Made by a program: the position numbers and the translations under genes. DNA of 47,948 nucleotides from Desulfatibacillum alkenivorans DSM 16219. GTDB taxonomy: Bacteria > Desulfobacterota > Desulfobacteria > Desulfobacterales > Desulfatibacillaceae. This document shows, piece after piece, positions 42,696 through 47,948 of this stretch. Location: NCBI RefSeq assembly GCF_900142135.1, contig NZ_FQZU01000042.1, positions 1-47,948 of the forward strand, written 5' to 3'. The notes under the pieces were generated by a model, which worked only from the letters and a program-made list of their open reading frames with translations, did no database searches and was not told where the DNA came from. How positions within the stretch are numbered: position 1 is the first letter of the stretch; every line of letters begins with the position of its first letter.

Positions 42696-43427
42696 TCAGG
42701 AGTATTCTTCCATCAGCCAGGCGCGCATGGGGTTGGAACTGGCCTTGGCGGCTTGGAACATGGCTCTTTTGTCCAGGAAAACCCGGCGGGATTCCACGCC
42801 CAAGGTTCCATTTTCAGAGGTGATTATGGCGTATTCCGCGTGATCCATGAGCTGCGGGGTGTTGCGGATCAAAAATTCCCGGAAAGGGAGGCCCACGCTG
42901 CCGGGGTTGATTATCAGCCGGCCCCGGTGCTGGCGGACCATCTGGATGTGGGTGTGCCCGCAGGCCAGGATTTCACCGTTCAGGCCCTGGATCATGCGGT
43001 CCACTTCCGCGTCCGGAGTCCTGGAAAGGATATTGTCCATGTGGGACAAAGGAGAGCCGTGAAATGCGATCAGGCTTCCCGAGTTCTCCATGAGCACTTC
43101 CAGAACCCGGTGGAAATCCCCCATCCAGTCTATATCGTCCTGGGTCAGTTGATCCCGGCACCAATCCACGGCTTCGATGATGTAGTCCACCTCGGTATAC
43201 TGATGAATCAAATCCCGGTCGAATAAAAAAGCGTCGTGGTTTCCCAGAACGCAAGGGCAGTTAACGTCCCGAAGCCTGGCCACCACGGAACACGGGTCCG
43301 GCCCCAGGTTCGCCACGTCTCCCAGACAAACAATCTGGTCGATGCCGCCCGCGGACTTTATATCCTTCAACACTGTTTCCAGGGCGATGTCGTTACCGTG
43401 GATGTCAGATATTAGAGCAATACGCAA
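42696..43427 (-). CDS. Metallophosphoesterase (YfcE/calcineurin-like)
   Basis: This 243-residue protein has all the conserved blocks of the calcineurin-like phosphoesterases: SDIHGN (7-12), LGDVANLGPDP, LGNHDAF, AFHGSP and CGHTHIQM, which supply a two-metal site. It belongs to the small YfcE/MJ0936-type branch (Metallophos_2), usually cytoplasmic phosphodiesterases or phosphatases of unknown natural substrate. It is convergent with the methyltransferase (30 bases) and not clearly in an operon. Confidence 0.85.
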   Translation of the reverse strand: MRIALISDIHGNDIALETVLKDIKSAGGIDQIVCLGDVANLGPDPCSVVARLRDVNCPCVLGNHDAFLFDRDLIHQYTEVDYIIEAVDWCRDQLTQDDIDWMGDFHRVLEVLMENSGSLIAFHGSPLSHMDNILSRTPDAEVDRMIQGLNGEILACGHTHIQMVRQHRGRLIINPGSVGLPFREFLIRNTPQLMDHAEYAIITSENGTLGVESRRVFLDKRAMFQAAKASSNPMRAWLMEEYS

Positions 43428-43615
43428 GCCGTCCCACCTCTCCTAAGCCGAATGCTATGAAATCCTGAGAATATATTTCCCTATTTTATATTTAATTGTC
43501 AAGACAGTTTATTATTTGGTATCAACATGTTAAATAGGTCACACTTGAACTGTCCATTACGAACGCTGTGCATCATGCTTTAAAATATTTTTCATGAGCT
43601 TAAAAGTAGGCGTGT

Positions 43616-45364
43616 ATGGAAGTGCAAAAACAGACAAAGCAGACCAAGGCTCCCAGGCCCTCCTATTCCACCTCCCGAAAAAGACTGGGGGAAATCCTGC
43701 TATCTGAGGGAGTTATAGACCTTAAGGATTTATGGAAGGCGCTGAACGAACAACGCACCACAGGGGAGAGGATAGGAAAAATTCTGGCCCATCGGGGCGT
43801 CGATGCGCAGGATATCGCCAAAGCGCTCTCAAATCAATTGGATCTTCCCATGTACGAGGGCCAGGAACCGGTCAAGGACGTGTCCGGCATCCTGTCCTCG
43901 GAGTATCTTTCCTCGCGCATTGTATTTCCCTTGTCCCGGGACGGCCGCACAATCCGGGTGCTCATGGCCAATCCCTTGGATACGGACACCATTTCCGAAA
44001 TGGGATTTCTCTTTTCTTCGTCCATCAAGCCCATCGTGGCGACGCCCCAGCAGATATTGCAACTGATCGAATCCACTTATTTCGTGCCCACCGAGGTCCA
44101 AAGCGTCCTGGATAAGTACGATCCCAGCCAGGCCTTTGAATTGCTTGAAAGCCTGGATGAAGAAGATGAAACGCAAACCCAGGACATAGACAAGACCCTG
44201 GACGACAAGCCCATTGTGCGGATGGTGAATATCATCCTGTATTGGGCGGTGGACACGGACGCAACGGACATCCACATCGAGGCGGCGGAAAAGGAAACCC
44301 TGGTCCGATACCGCATTGACGGCATGCTCCAGACCCGGCACCGCTTCCCCAAAAAGATTCACCAGCCTCTCATCTCCCGTTTAAAGGTTATGGCGGACAT
44401 GGATATCGCCGTCAGAAGGCGGCCCCAGGATGGCGCTGCTAGAATTCGCATCAAGGGCCGAAAGATCGATCTAAGGCTTTCTTCCCTGCCTTCTCAATAC
44501 GGGGAAAAAATGGTGTTACGGCTCCTGGGAAACAGCACCAAACTCCTTACCCTCCGGGAACTTGGCATGAGCCCTGCCTTGGACGAACAATTAAGAACCT
44601 GCCTGCACAAGCCCCAGGGGCTTATCCTGACAACCGGACCCACTGGGAGCGGAAAAAGCACCACCCTGTATGCTTCGCTCAATGAAGTCATCTCCGAGGA
44701 AATCAGCGTGGTAACGGTGGAAGACCCCATTGAATATGAAATCCCGGGCGCCAACCAGGTTCAGGTCAATGCCAAGGCCGGGATCACCTTCGCCAATGGC
44801 CTGAGAGCCATATTGCGCCAGGACCCGAACGTGATCATGGTGGGGGAAATACGGGATATGGAAACCGCGGAAATCGCCTTTCGCGCTTCATTGACCGGCC
44901 ACCTGGTTTTGTCCACCCTGCATGCAAACAGCTCCGTGTCCGCCGTGACCCGTCTTGTGGACATGCAGATCAAGCCATACCTCATCGCCTCCTCGTCCCT
45001 GGCCTTCTTGGGGCAAAGGCTGCTGCGCCGCAATTGCCAGGCCTGCATCGAGGAATATGAGCCGCCTGCAGAATCCCTGGAAAGGCTGGGAATCCTTGCC
45101 GAAAAGCTGGCCGGAATTAAACACATGCATGGCGCAGGCTGTGAAAAATGCCATTTTTCCGGCTACTCAGGCCGGATTGGAACCTATGAAATGCTTATGA
45201 TAAGCGGAGAAATCCAGGAGCTTATCAGGCAGGACGCCACGGAGCAAAAAATTCTCAAGGCGGCGAAGTCCGCCGGCATGGTCACCATGGAGGAATACGC
45301 CCTGGAGATGGTCGCCATGGGCATTACCACCGTGGAGGAAGCCTTGCGGGTGGTTCCGCCTTAA
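43616..45364 (+). CDS. Type IV pilus/type II secretion ATPase (PilB/GspE family) with MshEN domain
   Basis: This is a 582-residue hexameric-type secretion ATPase. The N-terminal MshEN domain (about 24-155) begins RLGEILLSEGVID and continues GERIGKILAHRG and LDLPMYE, the type that binds c-di-GMP in MshE. The ATPase core has Walker A GPTGSGKST (341-349), the Asp box VTVEDPIEYE, Walker B VIMVGEIRDMETAEIAFRA and the His box LSTLHANSS. A zinc module of four cysteines (CQAC, CEKC) lies near 474-506. It would power pilus or pseudopilus assembly. No other pilus or secretion gene is in the window, so it is an orphan here. It is convergent with an HD-GYP-type protein. Confidence 0.88.
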   Translation: MEVQKQTKQTKAPRPSYSTSRKRLGEILLSEGVIDLKDLWKALNEQRTTGERIGKILAHRGVDAQDIAKALSNQLDLPMYEGQEPVKDVSGILSSEYLSSRIVFPLSRDGRTIRVLMANPLDTDTISEMGFLFSSSIKPIVATPQQILQLIESTYFVPTEVQSVLDKYDPSQAFELLESLDEEDETQTQDIDKTLDDKPIVRMVNIILYWAVDTDATDIHIEAAEKETLVRYRIDGMLQTRHRFPKKIHQPLISRLKVMADMDIAVRRRPQDGAARIRIKGRKIDLRLSSLPSQYGEKMVLRLLGNSTKLLTLRELGMSPALDEQLRTCLHKPQGLILTTGPTGSGKSTTLYASLNEVISEEISVVTVEDPIEYEIPGANQVQVNAKAGITFANGLRAILRQDPNVIMVGEIRDMETAEIAFRASLTGHLVLSTLHANSSVSAVTRLVDMQIKPYLIASSSLAFLGQRLLRRNCQACIEEYEPPAESLERLGILAEKLAGIKHMHGAGCEKCHFSGYSGRIGTYEMLMISGEIQELIRQDATEQKILKAAKSAGMVTMEEYALEMVAMGITTVEEALRVVPP

Positions 45365-45513
45365 ATTCATTGCCCGGCCAATAAATCCCGGTCAGGCAAT
45401 CAGGTCATGCCCGTATCAGCTGTCAAAAGCGCTAAGCCATGCGCCGTTTTCGTCCTTTTTTAAAGGCAAAGACGCCTTGGATGCAGGGCAATGCGCCGCG
45501 CCCAAACATCGGA

Positions 45514-46761
45514 TCATGAACGTCCTGAATAATACTCTTCAAAGGAGTGCGCGTAGCATTGCTTTACCATGTCTTCGATTTCGTCCCTGTGATTATCGAT
45601 TTCCACGAACATCTCCGGCGAGAGGCGGTCGGCCAGCATATTGCCGATGAGATCAAAGGCTTCTTCCGAAGGCATTCCTTTACGATAAGGCCTTTCCTCC
45701 ATCAGGGCGGAAATAATATCGGAAAAAGCCAGGATCTTCACCCCTTCGTCCAGGCTGCTGTCATCCAGGGCGAAAGGATAGCCGCTTCCGTCGGATTTTT
45801 CATGGTGTCTTTCCGCCCAAAGCACGATTTCGTGAAACCAGACCGAGCTGCTGAGTTCGCTTAGTATCTGGCTGGTGAAATAGGTGTGCAGCTTAACCAG
45901 ATTGAATTCCTCGTCGGTGAGGCCGCCTTCCTTTTCAATCAACGCCGGGTCCACCCCTAATTTACCGATGTCGTGCAAATATCCGGCGATCATCATTTTT
46001 GTTCGCCGTTCTTCGGAGAATCCGAAGTATCCGGAGATCAAATAGGCCAAATGCGCCACCGTGTAGGAATGGGACGCCGTGAACCGGCTTCTGAAGTCGA
46101 TGATTCGGGATATGGTCCGGGCGAAGTCCACCAGCTTTTCCACGCTAAGCTCGTAATCAATGGAAAAATCGATTCTGCGGAACAACTGATCCATTGTCAG
46201 GTAATTGATTTCTATCCAGAAGATGTCTTTTTTGGCAACCTGTTCAAAGGCCCGGAAAACCCGGGGGTGAAACAGGGTCCCTGATTTTTCGCGGATTTTT
46301 TCCACCACTTTTTTCTTTTGGTTTAAAATAAACAAATCCGGGTTGACCAGGATGTCGCACCGGTCCGCAAGATGCACAATATGGCTCTGGAACAGGATTT
46401 CACCTTCTTCAACTTGTCGAGATTCTTCATATTTGACGTGATGATGCTTTATAATGCGGGCGATGTTGCCAAAAGCATCAAAGGAAGACAGCATTTTACA
46501 TCCCATGAGGCAATGGGGGCTGGGGCGGAGCACGTCTTCCTCGATAAGGCACTTTTTTTCCTGCACGGACAAGGCGCCGATATCGTGAAGAGCCGCCGCC
46601 AATACCAGGTCGGTCAACTCGTCGTCTTTCAGGTGCAGCTCTTTTCCAATATAATAGGATATTACGGCGGTTCTGCGGTGGTGGGACTTCAGAAGGAAAT
46701 TAAAACTGTCTATGGCCTTGATCATGGGGACAGCAAGTTCCTTCAACGACATTTTTTCCAT
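45514..46761 (-). CDS. Tandem HD-domain protein with C-terminal HD-GYP (candidate c-di-GMP phosphodiesterase)
   Basis: This 415-residue protein is predicted cytoplasmic, with no transmembrane segment. An N-terminal HD domain (about 25-140) has HHRRTAVISYYIG, ALHDIGALS (HD at 59-60) and KHHHVKYEE, without a GYP motif. A second HD domain (about 228-400) has HSYTVAHLAYL, YLHDIGKLGVDP (HD at 263-264) and HHEKSDGSGYP (319-329). HHE..DG.GYP is the HD-GYP signature, associated with hydrolysis of c-di-GMP to pGpG or GMP. The tandem arrangement with a degenerate first copy is less usual. It is convergent with the MshEN-containing ATPase, an expected c-di-GMP receptor. Confidence 0.85.
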   Translation of the reverse strand: MEKMSLKELAVPMIKAIDSFNFLLKSHHRRTAVISYYIGKELHLKDDELTDLVLAAALHDIGALSVQEKKCLIEEDVLRPSPHCLMGCKMLSSFDAFGNIARIIKHHHVKYEESRQVEEGEILFQSHIVHLADRCDILVNPDLFILNQKKKVVEKIREKSGTLFHPRVFRAFEQVAKKDIFWIEINYLTMDQLFRRIDFSIDYELSVEKLVDFARTISRIIDFRSRFTASHSYTVAHLAYLISGYFGFSEERRTKMMIAGYLHDIGKLGVDPALIEKEGGLTDEEFNLVKLHTYFTSQILSELSSSVWFHEIVLWAERHHEKSDGSGYPFALDDSSLDEGVKILAFSDIISALMEERPYRKGMPSEEAFDLIGNMLADRLSPEMFVEIDNHRDEIEDMVKQCYAHSFEEYYSGRS

Positions 46762-46916
46762 GAAAACCTCTTCTGCAACTTCCGGTAAAGCAATCCATCC
46801 GGCCTTGCCTTATCTCTTTTTTTTGAAAAAGAAAAGAAAATGCTCGCACCAAAATCTGCAATTTTTATTCCACAAATGGTCAGAAAAATGGAGATGCTGG
46901 CAATTTTTCACAACGG

Positions 46917-47702
46917 ATGGAAGCACTGATTTATCAAATTCGGACACTGACCGAAACCCAGTACACCCGGCTCCTCCAGACAAGCGCCACTCTTTCCAAA
47001 GACCCCGCCGGAAACGTGGTCGCATCCAACGAGTACACCCTGGATAAATCCGGAAACGTCACCAACAGGATCTCCCATAACGACAGCATCGGATACGCTT
47101 ACGACGACCTGGGAATGCTGATCTCCCATGTCAGCCAGTCCTCGGGGACGGAAACCTTTACCTATGACGAAGTCGCCAACATCGCGACCGCCCTGGAAAA
47201 CGGCCAGCCCATAACCTTCACCCGCAACGCTAACAACGAACTTCTCAGCTACGGCGATGCAACGTTCCAATACGACGAAAACGGCGCCGTAATCTCCCGC
47301 ACCGAAAACAACGAAACCGTCAACTACTTCTACGACGTGGACGGACGGATGATCCGGGTGGAAAACGGGTCCGGCGGCGTCATTGCACAATACTATTACG
47401 ATCCCTTCGGCCGCAGGCTGTGGAAGGACGTCAGCGGAACCCGTACATGCTATTTCTACTCGGACGAAGGCCTCATCGGAGAGTTCACCTCCACCGGAAC
47501 CCTGATCAAGTCCTACGGGTACAAGCCCGACTCCATGTGGTCGTCCAATCCCCTGTTTATGGTGCAGGACGGCGTCTACTATTACTATCACAACGACCGG
47601 AGTTCTTGGGGACGTCTTGGAGTTCTTGGGGACGTCTTTGATTGGAGTTCTTGGGGACATCCTATAATGTCTCCTGTCAAGGGTGATTTTGACTTTTTGT
47701 AA
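46917..47702 (+). pseudogene. RHS-repeat protein fragment, truncated at both ends
   Basis: A 261-codon frame carries YD-type RHS repeats: SIGYAYDDLGMLISH, TFTYDEVANIA, ATFQYDENGAVIS, NYFYDVDGRMIRVE and QYYYDPFGRRLWK. It runs up to DGVYYYYHND, which in intact RHS proteins continues HLGTPQ and the core end. Here it breaks after HND (base 47597) into three copies of a GGAGTTCTTGGGGACGTC repeat that shift the sequence to non-RHS codons. The start at 46917 lies in the middle of a repeat region with no ribosome binding site, so the 5' part is also missing. It looks like the remnant of a large surface or toxin-delivery protein, or an orphan tip. Confidence 0.8.
47599..47663. repeat. Three-copy repeat interrupting the RHS fragment
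   Basis: GGAGTTCTTGGGGACGTCTT occurs at 47599-47618 and 47619-47638 in perfect tandem, and a third copy with two changes is at 47644-47663. Its core resembles the GAGTTTTTGAGAGACGTCC units at 2-4 kb, so the two ends of the window may carry members of one dispersed family. Confidence 0.75.
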
Positions 47703-47948
47703 TTCCCATAAAATCAAGCAGATATCAACTTGCCACTTTTTCGGCCGCACCAGTCCTGAGGCATTTGCAGGCAATGCCTTGCGTTTGGTATGGCGGGTTT
47801 CCCTCCCTGTGGCGCTCCCTTGGCCTCATCGTTATCAGTATCCGGCGTCCCGCACCTTGCTGTGAAGCATGCGGGCGGCGATCATCCCTTATCCAGGCTC
47901 CAGGAAGCAGGTGGGAGGCCCTCATTGTCCCTCCAGGGGTCCGCAATG
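47703..47948. other. Unassigned sequence after the RHS remnant
   Basis: No gene can be supported. Frames on both strands are short and lack recognisable domains. The stretch is GC-rich with several purine-rich runs and may belong to a mobile element or a non-coding repeat that continues past the window. Confidence 0.3.

Noticed and set aside
45365-45513. Bidirectional terminator between the ATPase and HD-GYP genes
   Set aside because: TTGCC and GGCAA can pair at about 45370-45401, but the stem is interrupted and there is no T run.
47599-47663. CRISPR array in the RHS remnant
   Set aside because: The units are in direct tandem with no unique spacers.
1-47948. tRNA or rRNA genes
   Set aside because: No cloverleaf-like sequence with a T-loop GTTCRANNC and matching acceptor arms, and no rRNA-like stretch, was seen on either strand by eye.

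Overview
The window reads as chromosomal DNA of a Gram-negative, probably anaerobic bacterium. It has a TonB-dependent outer-membrane receptor, a lipoprotein binding protein and Kdo-type sugar genes. Moderately high GC, many two-component and c-di-GMP proteins, acyl-CoA enzymes and an Fe-S aldo/keto reductase fit a Desulfobacterota (deltaproteobacterial) lineage such as Desulfatibacillum. That assignment is inference from gene style, not a database result.

Layout. 1-177: the 5' end of an ISAs1-type transposase cut by the window edge. 626-2970: a short-chain dehydrogenase with a clear terminator, then an alpha/beta hydrolase bracketed by repeat-rich non-coding DNA (1.65-2.0 kb and 2.97-3.87 kb). 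3872-15266 (minus): a six-gene storage-glucan block of STAS protein, GH13_18 sugar phosphorylase, Fe-S aldo/keto reductase, AGL-like two-domain debranching enzyme, glycogen synthase and a eukaryote-type (GH13_8-like) branching enzyme. 15377-22667 (plus): a KdnA/KdnB pair (8-amino-Kdo synthesis), a 1241-residue GlmS-like protein with an internal catalytic-type cysteine, and a sugar-nucleotide epimerase.

22772-28131: a BaeSR-like two-component pair (minus), a divergent small secreted protein, a secreted dockerin-like/double-DUF1566 protein, an MBL-fold hydrolase and a possible small ORF. 28270-28616 is a scar joining a partial copy of the crotonase gene at 33.4 kb to a partial copy of the 3' end of the GlmS-like gene at 21.4 kb. 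28675-33078 (minus): a membrane hybrid histidine kinase and a REC-HDOD protein. 33417-34274: the intact crotonase. 34304-41423 (minus): a five-gene uptake operon of TonB receptor, binding protein, permease, fused permease-ATPase and ATPase, with a long structured leader containing an intrinsic terminator. A methyltransferase diverges from it. 42696-46761: a metallophosphoesterase, a PilB/GspE-type ATPase with an MshEN domain, and a tandem-HD (HD-GYP) protein. 46917-47702: an RHS fragment broken by a repeat element, followed by unassigned sequence.

How the genes work together. The glycogen block could make (GlgA, GlgB), debranch and phosphorolyse alpha-glucan or glucosyl solutes, with a SpoIIAA-like STAS protein at its head. 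The kdn block suggests an LPS inner core carrying an amino-Kdo sugar, with the GlmS-like protein as an undescribed partner that may supply nitrogen or isomerise a sugar phosphate. The TonB/ABC operon is a complete outer-to-inner membrane import route. The most novel candidates are the kdn-linked GlmS-like protein, the chimeric gene scar and the leader of the uptake operon.
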